Part shown: positions 49,402 to 58,111 of the stretch, in pieces
Layout: every line of letters begins with the position of its first letter
Numbering within the stretch: position 1 is the first letter of the stretch
NCBI RefSeq assembly: GCF_050107595.1
Contig: NZ_JBNILH010000011.1
Span: 62,001 to 126,000 of the forward strand
Length of the DNA: 64,000 nucleotides
Reading direction: 5' to 3'
Origin: Bacillus_AB infantis_C
Lineage (GTDB): Bacteria > Bacillota > Bacilli > Bacillales > Cytobacillaceae
The notes under the pieces: model-generated
Database searches by the model: none
What the model saw: the letters and a program-made list of their open reading frames with translations, nothing else
Told to the model about the DNA's origin: nothing
Program-made: the position numbers and the translations under genes

Positions 49402-49590
49402 GGGAAAACCATGCGTTTCTACATAAATATTCTATTATCCTACATAAAATATGAGTTTTTCTACCAAGTTTTTTAGTTATTCTACATGTAATCGGCCTTA
49501 TTCTACATAAAATACATTTTATGGAATCCCCTTGCCTGTCATCGCAAATGGACACTTGACCCAATTCTGTCCACGGCCGGTGCCTGACAC
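49402..49590 (-). repeat. Composite repeat, copy 2 (inverted): palindromic head plus five 21-bp units
   Basis: On the minus strand, a head GTGTCAGGCACCGGCCGTGG starts at 49590, followed by TGTCCATTTGCGATGACAGG and a linker with ATTCCATAAAATGTATTTTA. Five units start GTAG at 49506, 49485, 49464, 49443 and 49422, exactly 21 bases apart, and the last ends ATGGTTTTCCC. The order and spacing match copy 1 at 42386-42581 along its whole length. The stretch 49591-49678 shows nothing else. Confidence 0.88.
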
Positions 49591-49678
49591 TAATAGCTGT
49601 CATCCTTCCCCAGAAGGCGGGCCTATTCGACCATTTCCGGGGAAATAAGCCTGCATACTTCAAATAGTGACAAAAAAA

Positions 49679-49711
49679 GTGCCAGTACCTGCCGCAGCAG
49701 GTGCCTGGCAC
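49679..49711 (-). terminator. Palindromic repeat used as terminator of the SDR gene
   Basis: GGTGCCAGGCACCTGC and GCAGGTACTGGCAC pair with a small bulge on the minus strand, followed by TTTTTTT, 9 bases beyond the SDR stop. The core is that of the local palindromic family. Confidence 0.85.
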
Positions 49712-49719
49712 CACTTATC

Positions 49720-50505
49720 CTATATCTCCATCTCCCAGCGTTCCTGCTGGGTTTTCTTCAATTGTTCTTCGGTTTCCTGCGGGTGGACCGTGCGGAATTT
49801 GTGGTGGTCCGCCGGGATGATCTCAATCATTTTTTCAATCATGTCCTCTGGATCAAATTGATGCTTCAGCCCTTCCTGCTGCTTGAGCATATCTTCCTTC
49901 CTGGTGAAATTCTTGTCCTGATCATACCATTTCCATATTTCCTCGGCGCTGCGGTCATTGAAGCCGGTGTTGTAAGCGCCTGGATTGATCGTGGCGACTT
50001 TTACGCCAAATCCCTCGAGCTCGCTCTTCAATGTCTGGGCGATTCCTTCAATAGCATGCTTAGTGGCTGTGTACGGGCCGACATAAGGAGTCGCGGATAT
50101 GCCTGCCATGGAGCTCATGAAAATGATCTTGCCGCTGCCTTTTTTGACGAATTTCTGTGTGGCGATTTGGACGGTTTCCAATGTCGAAAACACATTCACT
50201 TCAAATAAGGCCCTGAAACGGTCCATCGGCACTTCACCGAGCGGTCCTCCCTCATTAATGGCTGCATTGGCCACAAAAATATCAAAATCATATTCCTCTA
50301 TCTGTGCCCGGTCCCGCTCATTGGTGATATCCAGCTTGAATACCTCCATATCGAGTCCAAGCTCGCGCGCTTCCCTGAGAAGGTCCGTCTTCTGCGGCGT
50401 AATTTCTGTTGTAGCGATGATTTTATGCCCCTTTTTGGCAAGGCCGATGGCAGCCCCTCTTCCAAGGCCGCTGCCGGCACCGGTGATGAAAATGGTTTTG
50501 CTCAT
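49720..50505 (-). CDS. Short-chain dehydrogenase/reductase
   Basis: The 261-residue protein is a classical SDR: the cofactor loop KTIFITGAGSGLGRGAAIGL (T-G-x-x-x-G-x-G), DIFVANAAINEGGP (N-A-A), the catalytic Ser in IIFMSSMAGISATPYVGPYTATKHA, and YTATK with the catalytic Tyr and Lys. It uses NAD(P)(H); the substrate is unknown. Start placed after GGAGG at 50505; a frame 50 codons longer has no ribosome-binding site. It appears monocistronic. Confidence 0.9.
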   Translation of the reverse strand: MSKTIFITGAGSGLGRGAAIGLAKKGHKIIATTEITPQKTDLLREARELGLDMEVFKLDITNERDRAQIEEYDFDIFVANAAINEGGPLGEVPMDRFRALFEVNVFSTLETVQIATQKFVKKGSGKIIFMSSMAGISATPYVGPYTATKHAIEGIAQTLKSELEGFGVKVATINPGAYNTGFNDRSAEEIWKWYDQDKNFTRKEDMLKQQEGLKHQFDPEDMIEKMIEIIPADHHKFRTVHPQETEEQLKKTQQERWEMEI

Positions 50506-50672
50506 AATCTGATTCCTCCTATTTTTAGCTCTACCATTTTCTCTTCCCAACAGAGGCTGTCCTAAACACATGAATAGGCGGAGGCTTGCTTTTTGCCTGC
50601 AGGCCAGCTTAGCCAATGGCCTGGGGAAAACCGGATTGTAAAACCACATTCGCATTTCCTAATATAAAAAAA

Positions 50673-50709
50673 TACCCGGCTAACAGCTGAATTTCAGCTT
50701 TGCCGGGCA
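50673..50709 (-). terminator. Terminator of the TerC-like gene
   Basis: TACCCGGC and GCCGGGCA arms enclose a nested AGCTGAAATTCAGCT hairpin, followed by TTTTTTT on the minus strand, 7 bases after the stop. Confidence 0.9.
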
Positions 50710-50715
50710 TTTTGA

Positions 50716-51477
50716 TCAGTGTGAGAATTTCTCTGTCCTGTTTTTGCGGATAGCGTGGATGATAAAGGTGACGATAAACGCAAGGATCATGACGCCGATG
50801 AAGATTTCATTCGGTATATGGATTTCGACCAGTGTCAGCCCCATTTTAACCGCTATGAAGGTAATCAGCGCGTAAGCTGTTGTTTCCAGCTCAGGCACTC
50901 TGTTCATCAGGCTGATGAAGAAAGTTGCGACACCCCTCATCAGCAGAATGCCGATCATGCCGCCGAGCAGGATGACCCATACTTCCTCTGATACGGCGAG
51001 GGCGGTCAGGATGCTGTCGACTGAGAACGCAAGGTCCATGAGCTCGACACTGATGACAGTCGCCCAGAAGAGTCCGAATGTAGTGACGAGCCAGCCTTTT
51101 GGCTTGCGCGCCTCATCCTCTTCACCTTCGTCTTTGTTTTTCAGCTTGTCCATAAAGAATTTAACAGACAGCCATAACAGATACAGAGCACCGATCAGTT
51201 TGATGAACCATAATTTGATCAGGAACGTACCGAGGCCGATGAAAATGAACCGGAACAGGTATGCTCCCCACAGCCCGAAAATAAGGGCTTTCTTCTGCTG
51301 ATCCTTAGGGAGCGGCTTGACGAAGGCAGACAGGACCAGTGCGTTATCGGCTGATAGGATACATTCAAGGACCGCCAGCGATAGAATCATTCCCCATGCC
51401 TTTGATGAGGTCAGCATCTCGGCCCACATATGCCAATCAAACATTGAAGCGTATGTTGATAATATTTCCTGCCACAT
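50716..51477 (-). CDS. TerC family membrane protein (Mn2+ efflux type)
   Basis: The 253-residue protein has about seven membrane helices and both TerC Asp motifs: LECILSADNALVLSAFVKPL in the second helix and VSVELMDLAFSVDSILTALA in the middle, each with acidic residues that bind metal. Members YceF and YkoY (MeeF, MeeY) export Mn2+ or metallate secreted enzymes. It lies 32 bases downstream of a MarR gene, so it is controlled by that promoter rather than by a riboswitch. AGGAG precedes the ATG. Confidence 0.9.
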   Translation of the reverse strand: MWQEILSTYASMFDWHMWAEMLTSSKAWGMILSLAVLECILSADNALVLSAFVKPLPKDQQKKALIFGLWGAYLFRFIFIGLGTFLIKLWFIKLIGALYLLWLSVKFFMDKLKNKDEGEEDEARKPKGWLVTTFGLFWATVISVELMDLAFSVDSILTALAVSEEVWVILLGGMIGILLMRGVATFFISLMNRVPELETTAYALITFIAVKMGLTLVEIHIPNEIFIGVMILAFIVTFIIHAIRKNRTEKFSH

Positions 51478-51509
51478 TCTTCATATCTCCTTTGATGTAT
51501 TGAGCTTAT

Positions 51510-51947
51510 TTATTTCATTCTTTCCAGCAGTTCATTCAGCTTTTTAAGGCCTTCAATAATGTCAGTAAGCGACTCATCGGATTCGTCTTTTATGGAAAAA
51601 GAGATCTTCTCGATCAGTGCTGCATTAATTTCCTCAACAGTCTGTGCACCCTTATCCGTAAGAGCTACCTTGACGACGCGCTCATCATTCGGATCCCGGA
51701 ACCGCCTCAGGAATTCCAGCTTTTCGAGCTTTTTGCACATGGTCGAAATATTGGTGCCGGCCATGTTCAGGCGGGCGGCGAGGCTGCCGATTGTATGGGA
51801 GCCATGCTGCTGCACTTCAACCAATATCCGGATCTGCAGGCTTGTCAGCCCATATTCCTCACAAATAGAGGTGATGATCACATTCGTATTTTCGCTGATC
51901 TTCCGTGTATAATTCCAGAGCATATTTTTAAAATCCATAACAACCAT
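51510..51947 (-). CDS. MarR family regulator upstream of the TerC-like gene
   Basis: The 145-residue protein has a MarR core: YGLTSLQIRILVEVQQHGSH, recognition helix LNMAGTNISTMCKKLEKLEF, and wing RFRDPNDERVVKVALTDKGA. There is one Cys in the DNA-binding helix region (STMCKK). It is first in an operon with TerC. GGAGG lies 7 bases before the ATG. An 11-bp perfect palindrome covers the -10 region of its promoter, so autoregulation is likely. Confidence 0.87.
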   Translation of the reverse strand: MVVMDFKNMLWNYTRKISENTNVIITSICEEYGLTSLQIRILVEVQQHGSHTIGSLAARLNMAGTNISTMCKKLEKLEFLRRFRDPNDERVVKVALTDKGAQTVEEINAALIEKISFSIKDESDESLTDIIEGLKKLNELLERMK

Positions 51948-51981
51948 GCATGTTCCTCCGTTAATTATGTTTTATAATATA

Positions 51982-52024
51982 TATAATCTATATATATTAT
52001 AGATTATATCAATAAACTTGGCAA
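51982..52024 (-). promoter_or_regulatory. Promoter with palindromic operator of the MarR/TerC operon
   Basis: On the minus strand TTGCCA (52019-52024) and TATAAT (51996-52001) are 17 bases apart. TATAATCTATA (51982-51992) and TATAGATTATA (51998-52008) are perfect 11-bp arms around five bases, covering the -10. Confidence 0.8.
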
Positions 52025-52066
52025 GTATTCAAAGAAAACAGTAATGTGCGGGTAAAAAAAGAAAAA

Positions 52067-52084
52067 GGCCGCTTCACAGCAGCC
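52067..52084 (-). terminator. Terminator of the prenyl-synthase fusion gene
   Basis: GGCTGC/GCGGCC (6 bp with a G-T pair) followed by TTTTTCTTTTTTT on the minus strand, 15 bases after the stop. Confidence 0.75.
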
Positions 52085-52098
52085 GGACCCAAACTATC

Positions 52099-54462
52099 TC
52101 ATTTTTCACGATGGACCATATAATCCAGCAGATATCCCAAAAAAGCAAACTCCCCCCGCAGTTCCTGAAGCAATTCAGCTGCCGAACAGTAATGCTCCCA
52201 CATCGCCTTTTTGGCCCCATCCTTTCCTAGCGCCGAAACATAGGTTTCCTTCTTGTTTCTGCTGTCCGTTCCGACCGGCTTGCCGAGAATCATCGGATCT
52301 CCCTCCACGTCGAGCAGGTCATCCCGTATCTGAAAAGCAATGCCGGCATGCCGGGCAAATTTTTTCAAGATGTCGATTTCATCCTGTTCTGCCTCTGCAA
52401 GAATGGCCGGCATGATGATGGACGCCTCAAAGGCAATGCCGGTTTTATAAAAACAAAGAGCATCAAGCTGTTCGGGTGTTAGTGTTTTTCCTTTTGCTTC
52501 AAGGTCCATCGCCTGTCCGCGGCACATTTCAGCCGTTGAACGGGCGGTATAGCGGATCAGTTCCAGTACCGCTTCAGGCGCGAATGAGGTGAGCGATGCC
52601 TGATCCTCCATAGCTTTCTGCGTCAAATAAAGGCCTGTAAGCTCAGCAGCTGCAGTGCCATATACCTCATGGACAGCGGCCTGCCCCCTTCTGCTCGGAG
52701 CATTATCCTGTGCCGGAAGATCATCGAAGATCAGGGAAGCTGTGTGCATATATTCCAATGAACGAAGAAGCGGCATTAAAGCAGCTTCCTCCATCCCATA
52801 TGCCTCAACCCCTGCAAACCAGGCAATGACCGGACGCAGCCTTTTTCCTCCGGCTGCCAGGCTGTAGTTGGCCGCCTCCCGGACAGGCTCCTCCATCACC
52901 AGATCTTTGTCCTCAATCGGAAGCACTTCATTGATCTTTTGCTGTACTTCCTCCACTCTGCCGCGGAATTTATCCCGCTCCTGCCGCTCCCTTTTGAGGC
53001 TATCCAGCATATGGTCCCTCAGCAGCTTATCGAAAAAGTCGACATCAGCAGACTTCGCGGCCATCTGCTGAATCAGCCGGCTGAATGCCGGGCTGCCTGG
53101 GGCAAACAGGACCATAACTTCCATGTATTTTTCTTTCCCAAGCCTCTGCCTGCTGCGCTTCAAGCCATTGATGGCCCGGTCCAAAATAACCTCGCTCGCT
53201 TTCGGATCGGAGCCGTAGACATCATGGATGAGGTGGGCAATGACGGTCCAGTAGAGCTCAAACGGGTTCAGCAGATCCTGCCGCGTCCTATGGTGGGTGA
53301 GATAGTATGTATAAGGGGTGACCGCCCCATCCTCCAGATCAGCGTACAGATCGGCAAAATCATCGGCAAGCTGGTTATAGATTCCATAATAAAAGGTCCG
53401 GCTGTCAAAGCCGGCATCCTTCACGCTGTTCAGCACCGAACGGACAATCAGGCGTGAAGAGGACGACTTCAGGATCACCGGAATATACAATTCTTCATTT
53501 GTGTATGATGAATTATTCAGATCCTTTTGCCGGTCCACCTCCTGGGACTGGAAAAAGACATAGGCCTGCTCAAGGAAGCTGGCCAGCGTCTCCGGCGTCT
53601 GCTGGGCTTTTATATAGTGGAAGGCTTCCCGGAGCTCAGAATGCACATAGCTGATAAAAGGATGAATAGCACGCTGCCACCTGCCAAGCGGCGGGACGCT
53701 TCCTGTTGTCAGGGTGGTGCGGATCAGCTCTGAATACTGCTTTTTCTCTTCTTCAGTCAGCACCCGGCTGTCCAGCAGATCGTCAATAAAGGGATAAGTC
53801 AGCCCATAAGAATAGCCCAGCCTGATGGCCCTCTCCAGCCTTCTTTTCCGCTCTTCTCCCTCTATCCCTTCTTCCATTCCATCATTTTCATGCATGAGGA
53901 CGCCTGCGATGATTTTGATCAGCTTCCGCTGGGCATGGGCAGCATTCATGCCTTCAGGGATATTCTGTGCAGTCTGCAGCAATTTTTCCATCAGCCAGAT
54001 GACTGCTGATTGGAGGCCCTCTTTCTCAGCCCATCTGTACAGCCCTGCCATGCCGAAATGCCCTGCCTCTTGCTGCTTCGGCGCCGTGAGACGCTCCTTC
54101 AGGCTCTCCACTGCCCGTCCGATGCTTTCCTTTGTATCCTGGTCATCAAGGGATTTTCCCAGATCCCTCATATATAAATAAGAAACGCTCCGGTCCAGAT
54201 AATCATCCAGCTTGCCCCTGTACTCCAGCCACTTGATATAAGAATAATAGGCTTTGGAATCGGGCTTTCTGTTTTTTCGTGAAAAAAACGGCAAAAAAGG
54301 CCGCTGCCGATGATTCTTTTTCCATGAATGAAAGTCTCTCTCCAGAACGGGAACAAAGCTTTTTTCTGCAGCCTGGGCGGATAGCACCTGAAAATAGGCA
54401 GCTGCCTTCTTCTCCGCCTCCCGGCAGCAGGCTTCAGCATTGATTATGGTTTCTTTTATCAT
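52099..54462 (-). CDS. 787-aa protein: unknown N-terminal half fused to a polyprenyl synthase
   Basis: The C-terminal part (about 510-787) is a complete trans-isoprenyl diphosphate synthase: substrate loop AAGGKRLRP (537-544), first Asp-rich motif LIFDDLPAQDN (Asp580, 581, 586) followed by SRRG, GQAMDLEAKGK, and second motif QIRDDLLDVEGD (714-718). The N-terminal 500 residues are helical and also contain Asp-rich stretches FIDDLLDSR (about 226) and NQLADDFADLYADLED (about 363). These could be a second, diverged isoprenoid-synthase-like fold or a terpene-cyclase-like domain; I do not recognise it. The start follows AAAGGTAG; an in-frame extension of 71 codons upstream lacks support. It stands alone, between a MarR gene and an exporter gene. 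Confidence 0.8.
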   Translation of the reverse strand: MIKETIINAEACCREAEKKAAAYFQVLSAQAAEKSFVPVLERDFHSWKKNHRQRPFLPFFSRKNRKPDSKAYYSYIKWLEYRGKLDDYLDRSVSYLYMRDLGKSLDDQDTKESIGRAVESLKERLTAPKQQEAGHFGMAGLYRWAEKEGLQSAVIWLMEKLLQTAQNIPEGMNAAHAQRKLIKIIAGVLMHENDGMEEGIEGEERKRRLERAIRLGYSYGLTYPFIDDLLDSRVLTEEEKKQYSELIRTTLTTGSVPPLGRWQRAIHPFISYVHSELREAFHYIKAQQTPETLASFLEQAYVFFQSQEVDRQKDLNNSSYTNEELYIPVILKSSSSRLIVRSVLNSVKDAGFDSRTFYYGIYNQLADDFADLYADLEDGAVTPYTYYLTHHRTRQDLLNPFELYWTVIAHLIHDVYGSDPKASEVILDRAINGLKRSRQRLGKEKYMEVMVLFAPGSPAFSRLIQQMAAKSADVDFFDKLLRDHMLDSLKRERQERDKFRGRVEEVQQKINEVLPIEDKDLVMEEPVREAANYSLAAGGKRLRPVIAWFAGVEAYGMEEAALMPLLRSLEYMHTASLIFDDLPAQDNAPSRRGQAAVHEVYGTAAAELTGLYLTQKAMEDQASLTSFAPEAVLELIRYTARSTAEMCRGQAMDLEAKGKTLTPEQLDALCFYKTGIAFEASIIMPAILAEAEQDEIDILKKFARHAGIAFQIRDDLLDVEGDPMILGKPVGTDSRNKKETYVSALGKDGAKKAMWEHYCSAAELLQELRGEFAFLGYLLDYMVHREK

Positions 54463-54597
54463 CTGGACACTACCTTTGCTTTTGGTCTCTTCTATATGTA
54501 TGCATGCAAATGGGCAATCATTAATGAGGCCATCCTCCCATATCATTCTTTTAACATAGCATGTTTCAGGGCTTTTGCGGGGGTAAGAAAGGAAAAA

Positions 54598-54625
54598 AAT
54601 CCCCTGTCTGAGAAAAGCAGAGGAT
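54598..54625 (-). terminator. Terminator of the EamA gene
   Basis: AATCCCCTG and CAGAGGATT pair (one G-T pair) and are followed by a run of seven T on the minus strand, about 115 bases beyond the stop. Confidence 0.7.
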
Positions 54626-54739
54626 TGCCGGGTGTAATTATAAGGCAGGAAGTTTTTCGGATACGGGAGGGGCAACAGGATTATTTGGTACTAGTCAGCA
54701 AGGGTGGGGGCAATGGTTTGTTCCTGGACAGGCCTCCTG

Positions 54740-55600
54740 TTAAAAAACCAGAAACGCCGTCCCAACAGTGATGATCGCCCCGCCCGCAATCGTGTGCTTC
54801 CTCGCTTTTTCTTTTAAAATGACAAAGCTCAAAATCATGGTGATAACAACACTGAATTTGTCAATTGGAGCCACGACCGAGACCTTGCCGATCGCAATCG
54901 CCCCGAAGTAGCAGAGCCAGGACAGCCCGGTTGCCGCTCCTGAAAGGATGAGAAACAGATAGCCTTTGGAGGAGATGGTTTTCATTTGCCGGTATGTCTT
55001 TTGGTAAAAAACAATGGCCCATGCGAACAGGAGGATGACGATGGTCCTGAGAAAGGTGGCAACATTGGAGTCTACCCCTTCCATCCCGATTTTGGCCAGG
55101 ATTGAGGTCAGGGCAGCAAAAACAGCACCCAATATCGCATAAACAATATAGCTTTGTGAGCCGGTGAATCTCTTTTTGTCTTCATTTTTGCCGATCAGCA
55201 CGAAGGTGCCAATGGTGATGAGGGCACCTCCGGCCAGGATTTGGGGAGCTGCGGGTTCACCGAGCAGCAAAATGGAGAGGATGATTGTGAGGACGATGCT
55301 GGACTTATTAATTGGCACGACCTTGGAAACCTCGCCGATTCCCAGTGCTTTGAAGAAAAACAGCCAGGACAGTCCTGTTGCGAAGCCTGATAAATTAATG
55401 AAGAGCATGGCTTTCGGCTGTATTGCAGCGATCGTGCCGAACTTGCCTGTGATCAGGACCATGAGGAAAGCGAGGATCAGGACAACGATGGTCCTCACCG
55501 CTGTTGCCAGATTGGTGTTTACATTTTCCATTCCGATTTTCGCCAGAATATTGGTCATTGAGGCGAAAAGAGCGGCCAATAATGCGAGGATGATACTCAT
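54740..55600 (-). CDS. EamA (drug/metabolite) family transporter
   Basis: The 286-residue protein has ten membrane helices in two homologous halves. The repeat is clear: ASMTNILAKIGMENVNTNLA and AALTSILAKIGMEGVDSNVA, then ATGLSWLFFFKALGIGEVSK and ATGLSWLCYFGAIAIGKVSV. These are the DUF606/EamA double domain of exporters. The substrate is unknown. GGAG precedes the ATG. It lies downstream of the GH1 gene with a terminator between, so it is separately expressed. Confidence 0.88.
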   Translation of the reverse strand: MSIILALLAALFASMTNILAKIGMENVNTNLATAVRTIVVLILAFLMVLITGKFGTIAAIQPKAMLFINLSGFATGLSWLFFFKALGIGEVSKVVPINKSSIVLTIILSILLLGEPAAPQILAGGALITIGTFVLIGKNEDKKRFTGSQSYIVYAILGAVFAALTSILAKIGMEGVDSNVATFLRTIVILLFAWAIVFYQKTYRQMKTISSKGYLFLILSGAATGLSWLCYFGAIAIGKVSVVAPIDKFSVVITMILSFVILKEKARKHTIAGGAIITVGTAFLVF

Positions 55601-55639
55601 TGTGACATCTCCTTTGAATAGGATGCCTGCCCAAATAAA

Positions 55640-55663
55640 AAGGCTGCCGGTTACAGCAGCCTT
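55640..55663 (-). terminator. Terminator of the GH1 gene
   Basis: A perfect 8-bp stem AAGGCTGC/GCAGCCTT followed by TTTATTT on the minus strand. Confidence 0.8.
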
Positions 55664-55691
55664 AGACTGGGTACATCCGGGTTCTTGTACC

Positions 55692-57128
55692 CTATAGTGT
55701 ACGCCCGTTTGTCCCGATTACATCCTTATACCAATAAAAAGATTTCTTTCTGCTTCTCTCCATGGTGCCGGTTCCGTCATCCTGCTTGTCCACATAGATG
55801 AAGCCATAGCGCTTTGAGAATTCACCCGTCGACATGCTGACCATGTCGATGCAGCCCCAGCTTGTATAGCCCATCAAATCAACTCCGTCTTCAATGGCCT
55901 CCCCCATCGCTTCAATATGGCCGCGCAGGTAATCGATCCGGTAATCATCATTGATTGTGCCATCTTCCTCAGGTTCATCATAGGCACCCAGACCGTTTTC
56001 AACTACGAAAAGCGGCTTCTGGTAGCGGTCATGCAGCAGGTTCAAACTGATCCGCAGCCCTTCTGGATCAATCTCCCAGCCCCAGTCGCTTCTCTTCAGG
56101 AAAGGATTGCGGACGCCTCCGATCAGATTGCCCTGTGAAGCTTCTTCATCTGACTTCTCCTTCTTCTCGGTGCGGGACATATAATAGCTGAAGCCGATAT
56201 AATCGACAGTCCCTTCGCTGATAATATCCAGGTCTCCTTCTTCCATTTCAAGCTGGATACCATGATCTTTAAAGTATCTGTCCATATAGGAAGGATATGC
56301 TCCCCTGACCTGCACATCTGCACAAAAATAGTTGAAGAGCTGTTCTTCCCTTAAGCTGTGCATAACGTTGGCCGGATTGCTGTCATAAGAATACACAGGG
56401 GCAAACAGGATCATGCATCCGATCCTGGATTCAGGGCTGATTTCCCGGCACAGCTTCACTGCAAGAGCGCTGGCGACAAATTGATGGTGATACGCCTGGA
56501 ATGTGGCTTGATAACGGTCTTTTTCTTCTTGGATGGAAAAGCCCAGCCCCTGAATCGGCATGACAAGGCCGCTGTTGATTTCATTAAAGGTCATCCAATA
56601 TCTTACCTTATCCTTATAACGGGTTAAAACTGTCCTTGCATATTTTTCAAAAAAGGCAACTGTCTTCCGGCTTCTCCAGCCGCCATATTCCTTCACCAGA
56701 TGAAGCGGCATTTCATAGTGGGAGAGTGTTACGACCGGCTCAATGCCATGCTTATGAAGCTCATCAAAGACACGGTCATAGAATGCCAATCCCTCTTCAT
56801 TTGCTTCAGCTTCATCCCCGTTCGGAAAAATCCGCGTCCACGCAATCGACATCCGGAAAGCCTTGAAGCCCATTTCCGCGAACAAAGCGATATCCTCCTG
56901 ATAGCGATGGTAAAAATCAATCGCTTCATGGTTGGGATAATAGTAATCGTCAGGATGGATCTCAAAGTTAAAGCCCGGCCTTGTTAAAATTTCATAGCGC
57001 CCTTTTCCGCCGGGAAGGACGTCTGCTATATTCAGTCCCTTGCCTCCTTGATTATAGGCGCCTTCTATTTGGTTGGCTGCCGTCGCGCCTCCCCATAAAA
57101 AACCTTCTGGAAATTGATATTCCTTCAT
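55692..57128 (-). CDS. 6-phospho-beta-glucosidase, GH1 family
   Basis: The 478-residue enzyme has the GH1 N-terminal signature FLWGGATAANQIEGAYNQGG, the acid/base Glu183 in RYWMTFNEINSGLVM, and the nucleophile in LFVVENGLGAYD (about 378). SWGCIDMVSMSTGEFSKRYG near the end contains the phosphate-binding Ser/Lys/Tyr of 6-phospho-glycoside members. It hydrolyses phosphorylated cellobiose-, salicin- or arbutin-like sugars taken up by a PTS that is not in this window. It is divergent from an RpiR regulator gene. GGAGG precedes the ATG. Confidence 0.92.
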   Translation of the reverse strand: MKEYQFPEGFLWGGATAANQIEGAYNQGGKGLNIADVLPGGKGRYEILTRPGFNFEIHPDDYYYPNHEAIDFYHRYQEDIALFAEMGFKAFRMSIAWTRIFPNGDEAEANEEGLAFYDRVFDELHKHGIEPVVTLSHYEMPLHLVKEYGGWRSRKTVAFFEKYARTVLTRYKDKVRYWMTFNEINSGLVMPIQGLGFSIQEEKDRYQATFQAYHHQFVASALAVKLCREISPESRIGCMILFAPVYSYDSNPANVMHSLREEQLFNYFCADVQVRGAYPSYMDRYFKDHGIQLEMEEGDLDIISEGTVDYIGFSYYMSRTEKKEKSDEEASQGNLIGGVRNPFLKRSDWGWEIDPEGLRISLNLLHDRYQKPLFVVENGLGAYDEPEEDGTINDDYRIDYLRGHIEAMGEAIEDGVDLMGYTSWGCIDMVSMSTGEFSKRYGFIYVDKQDDGTGTMERSRKKSFYWYKDVIGTNGRTL

Positions 57129-57269
57129 GATATCTGCCTCCTCTGGCTAGTCCTTTTTTAGCTTAGCCTAATCTCATTAATAAGCCTGATATTAATTATC
57201 TTAACGCCGAATCCCTAGAGGAGTAAATAAAGGCTGCTGATTCAGTTCGTTTTTACCGACAAAGTGATT

Positions 57270-57305
57270 TGTTTCATAACAGGAACACTGTGTTTCAGGA
57301 AACAC
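57270..57305. promoter_or_regulatory. Palindromic operator between the GH1 and RpiR genes
   Basis: GTGTTTCAGGAAACAC (57290-57305) is a perfect 16-bp palindrome. A looser copy TGTTTC...GGAACA lies at 57270-57287. A GATAAAAT -10-like box follows toward the RpiR gene. It is a likely RpiR site. Confidence 0.6.
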
Positions 57306-57366
57306 GCTTGTGATAAAATAAGGAAACGATTGATGACATCCTTTAGTTAAAGGGGCGAAGACAGCC

Positions 57367-58092
57367 TTGTTTACCAATGAAATGATTGCCAGCTTTAATC
57401 AGCTGGAGATTTCTCTATATAATTATATTTCCCAAAACCGCGAGAAAGTGGTTTATATGCGGATCCGCGAGCTGGCAGATGAAACACATGTCTCAACAAG
57501 CACGATCCTCCGCTTTTGCCGCAAACTGAATTGCGAAGGATTTTCGGAGTTTAAGGTAAAGCTGAAAATGCAGCTTGAGGAGCAACAGGGAGCGGGCATC
57601 AAAAGCTCCCGGGAGTCGGCAGCCGAGTTTCTGGAAAGGGCGCTTAAGGGGGATCTTGAGGAGAACATTGCAAAAGCTGCCAGGCTTGTGGCAGGGGCTG
57701 ACAGTGTCATTTTTATCGGAATCGGGAGCTCAGGGATCCTGGCTGAATATGGAGCCAGATATTTTTCAAGCTTAGGGGCCTTCTCTCTGTATATAAAAGA
57801 CCCGCACTTCCCAATCCATTCTAAGTGGCAGAAAAACAGCGTCGTCATTGCCCTCTCTGTTTCAGGGGAAACACCCTTTACCGTGGCACATCTGAACAGG
57901 CTGAAGCAGGAAGGAAGCAGAATCATCAGCATTACGAATAACCGTGCTTCGACGATTGCGAAGATTTCAGACTTGAATATCTCCTATTATGTAAGCGAGG
58001 AATGGATGGGAGAATCCAACATCACCACCCAGGTGCCAGTCGTTTATATCCTTGAATCGATTGCCAGGAAAATACACCGGCTTGGCAATTAG
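57367..58092 (+). CDS. RpiR/MurR family regulator with SIS domain
   Basis: The 241-residue protein has an N-terminal HTH_6 domain (MRIRELADETHVSTSTILRF, CRKLNCEGFSEFKVKLKMQL) and a C-terminal SIS sugar-phosphate domain (SVIFIGIGSSGILAEYGARY, NSVVIALSVSGETPFTVAHL, SEEWMGESNITTQVPVVYIL). The Ser-rich loops bind phosphosugar. It begins with TTG. It is divergent from the 6-phospho-beta-glucosidase gene and probably controls it in response to the phosphorylated sugar. Confidence 0.9.
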   Translation: MFTNEMIASFNQLEISLYNYISQNREKVVYMRIRELADETHVSTSTILRFCRKLNCEGFSEFKVKLKMQLEEQQGAGIKSSRESAAEFLERALKGDLEENIAKAARLVAGADSVIFIGIGSSGILAEYGARYFSSLGAFSLYIKDPHFPIHSKWQKNSVVIALSVSGETPFTVAHLNRLKQEGSRIISITNNRASTIAKISDLNISYYVSEEWMGESNITTQVPVVYILESIARKIHRLGN

Positions 58093-58111
58093 GGCAGCCT
58101 GAAGGGGTGAA

